From Salvia splendens (lineage: Eukaryota > Streptophyta > Magnoliopsida > Lamiales > Lamiaceae), in assembly GCF_004379255.2 (NCBI RefSeq), contig NC_056044.1, positions 7,232,001 to 7,296,000 on the forward strand: 64,000 bases of DNA, written 5' to 3'. Numbering within the stretch: position 1 is the stretch's first letter; each line of letters opens with the position of its first letter. The notes under the pieces are model-generated. The model was not told the DNA's origin, made no database searches, and worked only from the letters and a program-made list of their open reading frames with translations. Made by a program: the position numbers and the translations under genes. Of this stretch, positions 22,510 through 33,791 are shown in pieces.

Positions 22510-22791
22510 CACTATTATTTTTTAGAGACACAAAAATTGAAACGCAATTATTAGCGTTTGAATTTTTTTAAAAATAATCATAATTTAGAACGCAAAAGAA
22601 AGCGTCCTTAAGTGAAAGCAATTATTATCTTACTTTTTGCTTTTTAGGATGCTGCTATTTGCGTTCCCTAATTTTAGTTAGGACACTAACAATAAGAATA
22701 CTTTTGAAGCGTTGGTGGTATAATTAGACGTACACATTAGCGTCCTTAATGGCGTTAAAAATATCCTTATCTGATATTTTTTGTTGCAGTG
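22510..22791. mobile_element. CACTA-type MITE
   Basis: It starts CACTATTATTTTTTAGAGAC and ends TTTTTTGTTGCAGTG, with ATT on both sides (3-bp target duplication). Interior words GAAACGCAATTATTAGCG and AAAGAAAGCGTCC are shared with 38947-40252, so the two belong to one family. Confidence 0.7.
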
Positions 22792-23250
22792 ATTCTAGTC
22801 TCTAGATATACAAGAGGTTTGAAAATGAAAAGGAGATGAAAACACATTTTGTTTGGGTTGGGTTTGGAATCTCTAGATCATCTCATTCTTACTGCTTTAA
22901 AATCATACGAAAATCCTTTTCAACTTTTATCATATTGTTCGATACCAAGAGTATATTGCTACGTCGAGTAAAGCATGAGACTATGATGTGCTACGTCGAG
23001 TAAAGCATGGGACTATGATGTTAAGTATATTTTGAAATTATGACATAAAGTGAGATATAATAGTATGTCTTTTGAATTTGTAAAATACTTCTTATATATC
23101 CATGTACTAACAATAATATTATTCATTTATAAATGAAAATAATAATTAAAAACTCAGCATAGATAAATGGAGATTTCTAAATTATCAGTGGAAGATGTAA
23201 AAAGAAAAAGAAAATGAATTGGTGCATTTTCGGTCTTATCCATTGTGTCA

Positions 23251-23652
23251 GAGCATCTCCAACAAGGAAGGGTAAATAAAAAAAGTATATCATCTATATA
23301 TCTCCTAAAAAATAAAATATACCCTTTTAAAAAGTAACACATTCCAAAAGAAAAAAATATATAGAAAGGTAAATTATTTTTTAAAAATAAAATAATATTA
23401 CAAAATGCATTAAAAAGTATAAAGTGTAATACCTTCTTAAATACATTTCCCCTTGGAGAAGGATTTTTCATGAAAATAAGGCAAATATGGTAGTTATAAG
23501 ATTTTACCAGGTAAAGATATCTCTTTAAAATGAAAAAATGTATAATACCTTCTCAAATACTTCTCCCATTCGAGAATGATAATTTATAAAAAAAGCAAAT
23601 ATGATAGTTATATAACTTTATCTCTCAATTTACCACTCCCTTTAAGATGCTC
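23251..23652. mobile_element. PIF/Tourist-like MITE in the RRF promoter
   Basis: GAGCATCTCCAACAAGG at the left is inverted at the right (CCCTTTAAGATGCTC). The interior holds two similar arms with ATACCTTCTTAAATAC words. It ends about 88 bp before the start codon of the ribosome recycling factor gene. The flanking trinucleotides do not match. Confidence 0.6.
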
Positions 23653-23739
23653 TAGTGCGAAACAAAAGAAATTGTACGTTCTCTACTCGGAAAATTTGAG
23701 TGAAGCATTTCATCAAACAGTTGTGTGGTATCATCTCCC

Positions 23740-26700
23740 ATGGCGACGACCTTCTCGCCTATCTTCTACGCCTCCATTGCTCCTAAAACTCGCACCTCAT
23801 TCCCAGGTCACACTTCTCCTTTTACTTGTTCCTATTTGGTAACTCGTCGTTGAGGTTGAATTTGCTGCAGGTTTAAATAATGCGCCTTCATGGAGTGCGT
23901 CCGCGAATTATGCCAAGCTTCGGATGGCGGCGGCAGGGGTTTCTGCGAAACCTTTATTTATCAAGCACGTAGTAAAGGAGAGGTAACCCGACTTCGTGAA
24001 ATATCTAATGATTTGTCAGTATTTTACTCGATGAATTTGCATTAATGTTAGAATGGGAGTGCGGTGTGCAACTCTCGAGGAAATTGAAGCAGAGAAGTCG
24101 ATGATTGAAGAAGATGCTGTAAGAAATTCTTGACTTTTCTTATCAAACCATTTCTGTTCTGCAACGAGTTAAGAATGCAGTTACGTTGTTCATTGATCAG
24201 AGGGAAAGGATGGAGAAGACTATTGAAAACGTTAGGTCTAGTTTCAATTCGATTAGGACAGGGAGGGCAAATCCAGCTATACTAGACAAAATTGAGGTAT
24301 GACAGCGTCCGAATTCCATATGTTTTTTATTGATTCAGAGCATTATATATGCTACCCTATCCAGGAATTCATATTTAGGGTTCATATTTTGTGCTTTCTC
24401 TGTCAATCTTCTATGCAGTTGAACATTTCTTACTCACTTGAAGATATAGCTGCTAGTTTTGTCCTAGTTAATGTATTTACCCGTTGATGGATAATTTAGT
24501 TCATGATAAAATCCAGCACTGGGCATGAATGTACTGGTCATGTGTAGCCTATCTTCAATTATATTTTCAATGCCATGATCTGAATCAATGAATTTGTTTA
24601 ATGAGCACCAGTTGAGTCATGAGAAGCAGCCCACATGTATATGTAACAGAACTCATCAATGATTTGATGAGAAAGTGTCATGTGATGATGTTTGATTGAA
24701 ACGGTTCAGCTATCCTCAAAGGATTCTTGGCGCCATATGCTTAATATAGATGTATTGTGTTATTACTGAGTTTGCCTTGTCTTAGAAATGACTGCATATT
24801 GTTTTTTCATTGCCTTTTCCATTTTTGCACCGTCTTTATAGGTAGAGTATTATGGAACACCAGTTGTTTTGAAGAGCATAGCTCAGATAAGTACTCCAGA
24901 TGCAAGTTCCATATTGGTGCAGCCCTACGACAAATCCAGGTATACGCCTTATCATGTAGTAGTACATTTTTAAAACAGAAAATTGTAATCAGTCGTTTAG
25001 AATTGACATTCAAGGTGAACTGGCTTAGAAACTTGGTGAAATGCTTAGTGAATACACCATGTTTTGTCCATCTTGCACACATATGTAAATTAGCAAAAAA
25101 AAAAAGAATGACTCCTTGTTAGGTAGGACCTCCATGAGATAATGGTCTGTGTTGAGTTTTTGAACATTTTTGTCATTGCTGGGAAACTAGGAACAAATTC
25201 AACTTTAGATTAACTGTTACATTAAATAATCTGATGTCAAGGTATGGAGATTATCTTTGCCATACTTGTTTGCTTCAACTGGCTGTCACATGCTATATAT
25301 TGTGGTTTATCAAATTATGTTTAGTTTGTCTTGTTGTTTACAGCTTGAAGTCTATTGAGAAAGCAATTATTGATTCTGACCTTGGGATGACTCCAAATAA
25401 TGATGGAGACGTTATTAGGTTGTCTATGCCACAACTCACTTCAGACAGGAGGAAGGTATTGTAGCTGAGTGAATGGGTTTCTGTAGGGCTTATTGTCTGT
25501 TTTATCCAGATGATTTCCGCCTTTGGTCGTGAATTGTCTATGATAAAGACATTATTGACCAAATAATGAGGAAGTTAGTGTAACTGTAGCTGAGTGAATG
25601 GGTTTCTGTAGGGTTTATTGTCTGTTTTATCCAAATGGTTTCTGCCTTTCTGGAATTGGATGTGAATTGTCTTATAAAAAACCTTCTTGTGAACGTAGAA
25701 TTGTCAATACGACTCATTTAGGATCCTTTCCTCTCTTGATATACTTTTTGTTATGTTTATGCAGGAGTTGTCAAAGGTTGTGGCTAAGCAGGCTGAAGAA
25801 GGCAAGGTAAGCTTTGGCAATATAAATAAATAGGTTAATGCTAAGGTGCTCCATTTACAACTTTGGATTCCCTTTTCTAAAAATAATTCTCCCGTGCAAT
25901 CGTAGTCCACAATCACATTAAGTTCTTCTTGTTTGTAGGTTGCCATAAGGAATATTAGAAGAGATGCCATCAAATCTTATGAGAAGCTTGAGAAGGTCTA
26001 AAAATTCTATTCATATGTCTCTATCGCACTCCCTCCCTCCCCATGTCATGATTCTGTAATCTTGTGACATCTTACAGGAGAAGAAGCTCTCAGAGGATAA
26101 TGTGAAGGACCTATCTGCTGATTTGCAGGTACCAATTTATGTTACTAATAAGTATACTAAGAAGAGTCTGAAACTGCTAGAAACTTCTCTGTCATCGTCT
26201 TCAATCTGTCACGTTGTTACAACCCAAATTGAGCATTGCCGTGTTGATAAAGAAACTTAATATATCTGGGTAATCAATAAATTGTGCTAAAGAGAAGTGT
26301 TCTGATAATTCTATGAAGTCCATTGTTGTTGGCCTTTTATTTACCTTAGAAATATTAAATTGCTCATTATATATATACGCAGCGTTCTTCTCAATTTCTG
26401 TGCGTTATTACAAGTACACGATTTTTCACTTTTTGTTATTCTATCCCGTATTTTGTTAGATCTCAGGGCTGCAAAACTTCGTTGATAATTTCGGTTCACC
26501 ATTTGCAGAAAATGACGGATGAGTACATGAAGAAGATTGAATCAATCTTCAAACAGAAAGAGAAGGTATATCTCCTTGGATCGTCTTTTCTTGCTTGTAA
26601 GTATGATAGTATGGAAATACATACTCCTACCACTCTGCACTGGGAGGCAGGGGAATCACTCGTTTCCTGCAGGGTGAAACATCTAGTAAACAAAATTGCG

Positions 26701-26921
26701 TCCTTATAATAACATCTATTCTCCCCTTGTAAGACAAGGTTGAGATTCTCTCCATAGACGGGTCTAATGTAAGCTTTTGTGTTATCAATTCGTCCATATC
26801 AACTTCTTGGTCATCACATCAGCAGTAAATTTGGTAGCAGCCACTTATTCTTTTATGTTATGAATTTGATCATTTCCACTCCATTATTGTTGTTGTCTTT
26901 CAGGAACTGCTGAAAGTATGA
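23740..26921 (+). CDS. RRF: Ribosome recycling factor, chloroplastic
   Basis: Eleven exons with GT-AG introns: 23740-23806, 23871-23982, 24052-24118, 24201-24296, 24842-24939, 25344-25455, 25765-25806, 25939-25995, 26078-26128, 26509-26565 and 26904-26921. They join in frame to 258 residues. The first about 75 residues are Ser/Thr/Ala-rich, as in a plastid transit peptide. The mature part has the RRF fold signatures: [76 protein letters not shown] and AIRNIRRDA, and ends KQKEKELLKV. RRF, with EF-G, splits the post-termination ribosome so that it can start again; this copy would serve plastid translation. All key blocks are present and no frame break is seen. A MITE lies directly upstream. Confidence 0.93.
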
Positions 26922-27456
26922 AGACCTCCCGGCGACATGTAAATGAGATTCACTGCTGTAATGAAAATTTGAGAAGCTCCTTTCGCTTGGCTTTGGAGGG
27001 TGGTGGTATGTGGCACTCTAGAAAAATATGGTATATGCTGCTTCAAGACTAGTTCTTGTTGATAGAGTTTCTTGAATTGTTCTTTTTTGTTACTGTACAT
27101 TTTTTCTGTTAAGGCATATATTCATTTGCGACATGTTCAGCTGTATTAATTTGTGGTGGGCTTATTTCTCAAGTTTTTCAACTTAGTTGAATTGTTCTTT
27201 AAGCCAACTTGTGATTTAGGCACGGTTGATTTGGAACCTTTCAACTAAGAGAGCGTTTGATACCGTTGAATTAAGGATATGGATTTGAAATGTTCACAAA
27301 GAAGTCCTATTACATGCAAATCAACTCCTTATTGCATAACTAGATCAAATTAGGATTTTTAGATCTGGTTTTTATAGATGAGATGCACAAATGTATAAAT
27401 TATTTTTGCCTTCATCACAAGCCTATTTTACTTCAGCTTAGGGCAAATAAGTTATA

Positions 27457-27690
27457 CTTCCTCCGTCCCAACTAAGTTGAGTCATATTCCTTTGTGAGAT
27501 GTCCCAATTAAGTTGAGTCATTTTTCCTTTTTAATAAAAAATAAAACATCCAATCATTCTTACTTTATTCCACTATATACTTTACTCTCTCTTTATCTTT
27601 CTTATTTTATTCCCATCTCCTACTTTTCAATACAATTTCTTAATCTCCGTACGCAAAAGTTTTATCTCAACTTAGTTGAGGCAGAGGGAG
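27457..27690. mobile_element. Stowaway MITE
   Basis: CTTCCTCCGTCCCAACTAAG and CTTAGTTGAGGCAGAGGGAG form inverted ends bordered by TA. Confidence 0.75.
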
Positions 27691-27699
27691 TAACATATT

Positions 27700-28085
27700 A
27701 GGAGGATTTAACTTCATTCCTGAATATTATATTACTTTATTTCAGTAGGTTATTACTTCATTCCAGTAGGATATTCTAATTGAATGATATAATAAACACA
27801 TGAAATGATATAATAAACTATTTGAATGAAGTATGTGCGGAAGCATTTGAAGTCCTACTGGAGTGAAGTTAAAACTTTGTCCAATGAAGTAATAACGTTT
27901 TTGAATGAAGTAATAAACCTATTGGAATAAAGTATGTTTTAAAGTGAATAAAGTAAAAATCCAGTTCAATGAATTCGAATGAAGTATGTGCTGAATAATT
28001 TCAAAACATACTGTAGTTTCAAGGTATTACGTACCAGAATGAAGTAATAAACCTACTAGAATGAAGTAAAATGAGTTTGTAATGA
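27700..28085. repeat. Degenerate AATGAAGTAATAAAC-rich repeat
   Basis: The words GAATGAAGTA, AATAAACCTA and TTCCAGTAGG recur many times in both orientations across about 385 bp. No coding potential is seen. Confidence 0.6.
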
Positions 28086-28224
28086 AGACCTACACATCAA
28101 CATATCTCATCGAAAAACTAGATCCAATGGCCATAATTTGGTCTTTAGTTCAGTCTTTAAAATTATATCGACATTGATCACAACTCGTTTATTAAGATAT
28201 TAAAATAGTTGTAGGACGAAGTAT

Positions 28225-28395
28225 CTTTCAAATAAATACTAACACACATGTTACACACAACAACAAACAAATACTAACACACATGTTACATACAACAACA
28301 AACAAATGCTAACACATATATACAACACACATGTTACACACAACAACAAACAAATACTAACACACATAAAACATACATTGCACAAACACACAAAC
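28225..28395. repeat. Tandem repeat of a 31-36 bp ACACACATGTTACA unit
   Basis: CAAATACTAACACACATGTTACA and close variants follow each other about four times. This causes a spurious Cys/Val-rich open frame on the minus strand. Confidence 0.7.
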
Positions 28396-28400
28396 ACATA

Positions 28401-28602
28401 CTCCCTCCGTCCCATTAAATATGCAACATTTGCTTTTCGGCACAGGATTTTATGTAGTGTTGTTTTGTGAGTTAATGAAGATAGAGTAAAGTAAGAGAGA
28501 AGAAAAAGTAGAGAGAGTATTGTTTCCATTTTTAGAAACGTTTCATTTTTAATGGGACAAACCAAAAAGGAAAACGTTTCATTTCTAATGGGACAGAGGG
28601 AG
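28401..28602. mobile_element. Stowaway MITE
   Basis: CTCCCTCCGTCCCATTAAAT and TTCTAATGGGACAGAGGGAG are inverted ends bordered by TA. Confidence 0.8.
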
Positions 28603-28747
28603 TACAATACCAACAATACACATATTGCACACAATACACATAAATTGGGTTTGAATTATTGATATATATTACAAATCGGATTAATGGATCGTAAATCCGC
28701 GAACTATTTATTGAGCTCAGGGTTTTTCCTAATCTATAAAAGTGATA

Positions 28748-28970
28748 CTCCCTCAGTCCCTAAAGAATATGCACTTTAGGTTTGGCACGAGTTTTAATAT
28801 AAAATTGGTAAAGTAAGAGAAAGGTAGAGAGAAAAATTAATTAAAGTATTGTAGTGGAGAATAAGCCTCACCTCATTAGAGAGAAAAGACTTTTCAAAAT
28901 TAAAAAATGTATATTTTTGTGGGACGAACTAAAAAGGAAAGGGTGCATATTCTTGTGGGATATTTAAATA
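28748..28970. mobile_element. Stowaway MITE, degenerate right end
   Basis: It starts CTCCCTCAGTCCCTAAAGAA after TA. The right side (GGTGCATATTCTTGTGGGA) pairs with the left interior, but the outer GGAG is lost. Confidence 0.6.
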
Positions 28971-29199
28971 CTATAGGTACTTTAGTGTACTTTGAAATTT
29001 GTCCTAGATTTAAATTTCAGGTAAATACAAAGCAGCGTCTCATCATAAATAGAAGATGTGCCAAATTCAACACAAAATCATGTTGATTTGATTTTTTTCT
29101 TCATCTTATAATAGACAATGATGATTAATAGGAGTAATTATTTTAATTTAAATTTTAAACTTTAAAAGGATATTATTTGATATTGAACTGTACATGTTT

Positions 29200-29351
29200 C
29201 TCTCTTCGTCCTGCTTTAGCAGGCCCAGTTGAGCACTTGTTTTAAAGAAATGATCATAAATAGTTAAAGTTGAGAAATAGTAAAATAAGAGATAGAACAA
29301 TATAGTGAAAAGAATAAAGTGACTGAGACTGCTAAAGCGGGACGGAAGGAG
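29200..29351. mobile_element. Stowaway-like MITE
   Basis: CTCTTCGTCCTGCTTTAGCA and TGCTAAAGCGGGACGGAAGGAG are inverted; TA follows at the right. Confidence 0.65.
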
Positions 29352-29858
29352 TATCTATTTTCGATGCCAAATCAATTTTTGGTTTCAATTCAAGAGGGTT
29401 ATACACAAAAATTTATGTACGTATTTATACATCAAACTTATAAATTATGGTAAAACTCAAAATTCACTTAGTTAATGGATTTACAACCAATTAATCCTTA
29501 CAAATTGATTAAAGGCTCGTGTCTTATTTTATTATTAATCCTATTACATATACGAAATAGAGTAGTGTTAATCATTAATTTTACTATTATTACATATTTT
29601 TTTAAATGATTAACCTTGTTTCACATATTCCTAAATATCGTGTTTAAATCATATATTTGATTGTTCACACTACACGCTGAAGTTCCTACAATCATTTTTT
29701 CAAATATCAGAATATATATTGTACTCCCTCTTATTTATTAACATCTGGAACTTATAGAAACTAAATTACCAATATAAATAATACACTACTCATTACTCAC
29801 AATAATAGAAGGTAGCAATTCCAATAGGAGTTGCCGAGCTGGGCAAGTTATGCTCTAT

Positions 29859-30058
29859 GGTGACGTTCGGTTGCCATGACTAATATCATCAGACTATCCA
29901 TCTAGGATTAAGTTATGGGATTATTTTAGTTGGAGGGGGAGGCTATGACTAATTATCATGAGACTATTCATCTAGGATTAAGTTGAAGGGTTCAATCTTA
30001 TGAACCAAACATGATACATATTTAATCATGAGATTTAATCTTGCCAACCGAACACCCC
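29859..30058. mobile_element. Tourist-like MITE
   Basis: GGTGACGTTCGGTTGCC and GCCAACCGAACACCCC are inverted, and TAT stands on both sides. The interior contains a repeated GACTATCCATCTAGGATTAAG word. Confidence 0.65.
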
Positions 30059-30539
30059 TATGCTTTTTTTAACAAGTACTATTAAGGTAGGCAATTACAA
30101 CTTGACTATTCATATTTTATCTATACAGGCACATGATATTTATTTATGGGATGTTTCAGTTTTAGGCTGCTATATTAGACATTTTGATAGTCATCACCTA
30201 CCGTTTTAAATGTAATCGAAGACTAATATCCAAATAAAGGTGAATAACATAATCCGTCATTTTCTTAAAATTGATACTACTTGATAATGTCTTCAATCCA
30301 ATAATGCAAAAATTCGATTAATATTCAAAGAAAAGTCAATAATTTAACCGGTCCTTTTCTAATACTCCTATTAGTATATTACTTCCACTTGATAGGATGT
30401 CTTCACTCAAATAATGCAAAAAATCAAGTTATACTGCTAATTAACTAACTAATGTAACACCCACAACTAGTCAGACAGATTTATCTTATGACACAATTGG
30501 TTCTTTTTTTAAAGGATATGCTTTTCTCATGGACTAAAG

Positions 30540-30800
30540 TTATCAATCAACGACTTCTCTACCATGCATAAGAAAAAAATAAACAAAGTTCACAACGACT
30601 TCTCTACAACAAGAAAAACTAAATAAATTTCACATCATATTATACCTCGTTAGTTATGGTAATTAGATATCAATAAAAAACTAAACACACTTAAAAAATC
30701 ATATATTGATCGACGACTTCTCTATAATAAGAAAAAACTAAACAAATTTCACATCATATTATACCTAGTTAGTTATGGTAATTAGACATCAATAGAAAAG
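30540..30800. repeat. Local tandem duplication (about 117 bp)
   Basis: ACGACTTCTCTA..AAGAAAAACTAAA..TTTCACATCATATTATACCT..TTAGTTATGGTAATTAGA occurs at about 30594-30680 and again at about 30711-30795, with a shorter related start at 30549. Confidence 0.7.
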
Positions 30801-30844
30801 ACGTTTTTATCACCGAGATGGAGAATATTTTCAACTAAAATATA

Positions 30845-31104
30845 CTCCCTCCCCTCCGTCCCTTAAATTTTGTCACATTTTTCCATTTCCTTCCGTCACA
30901 CAAAATTTGTCACATTTCACTTTTTTACTATTTTTGATAGTAGATTCCACCTTCCACCAACTTATGTTCACTCACATTTTATTATAAAACTAATACTTTA
31001 AAAGTAGAACCCATATCCTACCAACTTTTTCAATCTACTTTCCATTACATTTTTTAAAACCCGTGCCCAGTCAAACTGTGATAAAATTTGGGGGATGGAG
31101 GGAG
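30845..31104. mobile_element. Stowaway MITE
   Basis: CTCCCTCCCCTCCGTCCCTT and AATTTGGGGGATGGAGGGAG are inverted and bordered by TA. Confidence 0.75.
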
Positions 31105-31252
31105 TATAAAAGAGAGAAAGAAAATGAATACGCGGTAAACTCTTACCTTTTTTACGATGTATTTTAATCCTCCCATTACCAGTAGATAGTGTGTTATCTA
31201 ACTTGAATGGTTTGTTCCATTTTAGTAGGACCGTCCATTCGGATATCAGGTA

Positions 31253-31506
31253 CTCCCTCCTTCTCAACTAAGTTGAGTCGTAGTATTTTTTTTGGGACGT
31301 CCCAATAAAATTAAGTCATTTCCCTTTTTGATAAAAAACAAAACATCTAATCACTCTTACTTTATTTCATATTTACTTTACTCTCTCTTTATCTCTCCTA
31401 CCTTTTCTCTTTCCTATTTTATTTTACTTTCATTTAATTTATTCAACACAATTTCTTAATCTCCTTACCTAAAAATTTTGTATCAACTTAGTTGGGACAG
31501 AGGGAG
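31253..31506. mobile_element. Stowaway MITE
   Basis: CTCCCTCCTTCTCAACTAAG and CTTAGTTGGGACAGAGGGAG are inverted and bordered by TA. It is the same subfamily as 27457-27690. Confidence 0.8.
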
Positions 31507-32579
31507 TATTAATCAACTTGATCCAAAAATTATTGGATATTCGGTATCCGATATCCGAAATTATAGGTTTCAAGATCAGGTTCGAGTACACTTATTTTGG
31601 GCATATCGGGATACCCGACAGGATAACTCAAATTAAATAATGATAAAAATTATTCTAACTTAGGATTTAGTGTATGAAGAAAGTGGAGTTCCCAACTCCC
31701 CATCCCATTTCTGCCTCCGATCACAGCTCTGGGCATCCAAATCTTGTTCCTTGGAAATGCTGCTTCGACTGCAAGGGAATTAATTGGCCATGAGACTCAA
31801 AACCATTACTCATTTTCCCTTCTTTTATTAATACATGTGAGAGTGAAATGGTAGTGATAGAAAGCTAAGAAGAGAGATGTGAAAAGGTTTGATTTTCAAG
31901 ATTTTGAAAATTTTGGCGATTTTTCTTTGGATAAGAGAACCAGCAGACATCTAACCTTATTGTGGACACTCTTAGGGGATTAGGCAGCTGGATTTTCGTA
32001 AGAATCAACGAGCCCAAGTCATGATAAACTCAGAATTTGAGTGAGATATTCGGTGATTATTTTCGTCTTGTTTGAATAGATTTTATGTTTTGTATAAGTA
32101 TTTGAGTTAGTTAATTATAATTTGAAACGTTGATGAGTTTGTAGAGTTTTGTACATTCAATTTAAAGAGGGCAACAGATAAAAGACACGAAGTTGGAGTC
32201 GAAATTATATAGTAGTACAACATTTACAATTTTATTTTACATTTGATATCAATTATTGGCATACTATGTTTGATCAATCAATGATCAAATTTCTGACTGC
32301 TGTTTATTCTTTCTTTTTACTCCACTTGAGAGTAGAGAAAAAGGCGATAATCAAATTTTTTATTTCAAACACTACTGATTTTTCAACTTGAGTTACTTCA
32401 AGGTTAATTGTTCCAAAGGAAAGGCGAACGATAATCACTTTCTTCGTGGATTAATTATTATGAAAGACTACGTCCATATTTATAAAGATTACAAGATACT
32501 ACTCCATTAAAGAAAATAACTTAAATTAAATTTTAACTTTTTGTAGGAATAAATTATAAAGATAAACTTAAATAATATA
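31507..32579. other. Intergenic, nothing recognised
   Basis: AT-rich sequence without a supported gene. A short stretch at 31530-31600 has TATCCGATATCCG-type reiterations, common in plant repeats. Confidence 0.5.
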
Positions 32580-32795
32580 CTTCCGTTGTCCCTCGTTAAG
32601 TGATTTATATTCATTTTGAGGTATGTCCTAAGCTAAGTGAGTCCTTTTCTTTTTTTACATTTTTTTTCTTATTTTTTCCTTTCTATTTTTTCATATATCT
32701 TATTTTGTTCTCTCAACTTAATTAGAAAAACTCTATTTTCTTAAAACTCAGTGTGAAAAAGTTGTGCCTCATGACTTAGTGAGGAACCGGGGGAG
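32580..32795. mobile_element. Stowaway-like MITE
   Basis: CTTCCGTTGTCCCTCGTTAAG and CTTAGTGAGGAACCGGGGGAG are inverted ends; TA precedes and follows. Confidence 0.7.
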
Positions 32796-32905
32796 TAAAG
32801 TAATGCTTAAAATTAGATGAGGTCTAATGGATAATTGGATATAGTACTATATATGTATCACTATACATCACAGTATTCGAATAATATAATTAAATCACAT
32901 GTTAT

Positions 32906-33134
32906 TTCCTCCGTCAAAGAAAATAGTCCTATGGCTGGACGATACAAGTTTAATGAAAAATTGATAAAGTAAGAAAAAGAAAGAAAAAAGTGAACAAAAT
33001 AGGAGAGAAAAAGAAGAAAAGATTGATACAATAGTATTAATAATTTGAGAAAACTTTCAATTTTAAGATAAAGACTAATTTTTGTGGATATTTTAAAATG
33101 GAAAGATGAGATTATTTTTAGTTGAAGGAGAGAG
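32906..33134. mobile_element. Degenerate Stowaway MITE
   Basis: TTCCTCCGTCAAAGAAAATAG at the left pairs loosely with GTTGAAGGAGAGAG at the right; TA follows. Confidence 0.5.
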
Positions 33135-33720
33135 TATAAAATTGAATATTATTTAGAAATTGATTTATAATGCTAGCTAGCAAATAATAGATTGATTGAC
33201 TACTTTGGAATCCAAAGTTAGGATAGTTGGATTTTTCCCTATTCTCAGAAGTCACTATCAAATTGAGTACTATATAACAATCTTTGGTTTGAAGAATATG
33301 AAATTTTACAAATAAGATAATCAATAAATAAAAACTTTCATGTAATTTTCAAGTCCAATATCAACTGATCTAATATAGTAGTATAAAACTAAAAGAATAA
33401 TTAAGAATTATAATAAAGGCGTGGCAACTTCAACAACACTACAAATATGTTAACCTGTTTATCCACTAATAAAGTTATCACTACGCATCAATTTCATAAT
33501 TAATGCTTATCTAATCCTGCAAACTAATCACAATCTAAAAACAGTGGGACGAGTGAGAAAATTCAAACCAAAGAAAAACACAAACAGTTAAAGTAGTCGG
33601 CAATATTTTGAAAAGTATTACTATTACACGTAGCATAATTTTCAAACACAGATAACGACTCAGCCATGCAAGAATCAGTCACGTTTAAGTTGTAATAATA
33701 AATCTTCAAACTATTTCCCC

Positions 33721-33729
33721 TATAAATAG
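33721..33729 (+). promoter_or_regulatory. TATA box of the intact peroxidase gene
   Basis: TATAAATAG lies about 71 bp before the ATG. The same CCCC-TATAAAT-GAGCTA context occurs before the pseudogene (42922) and the fourth copy (63520). Confidence 0.7.
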
Positions 33730-33791
33730 AGCTAACAAATCATCTCCCCAATCATCAATCCAAATACTAAATTGTCTACTTTATTAACACG

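Noticed and set aside
28251..28634. Cys/Val-rich 127-codon frame on the minus strand
   Set aside because: It is made by the ACACACATGTTACA tandem repeat and a Stowaway end.
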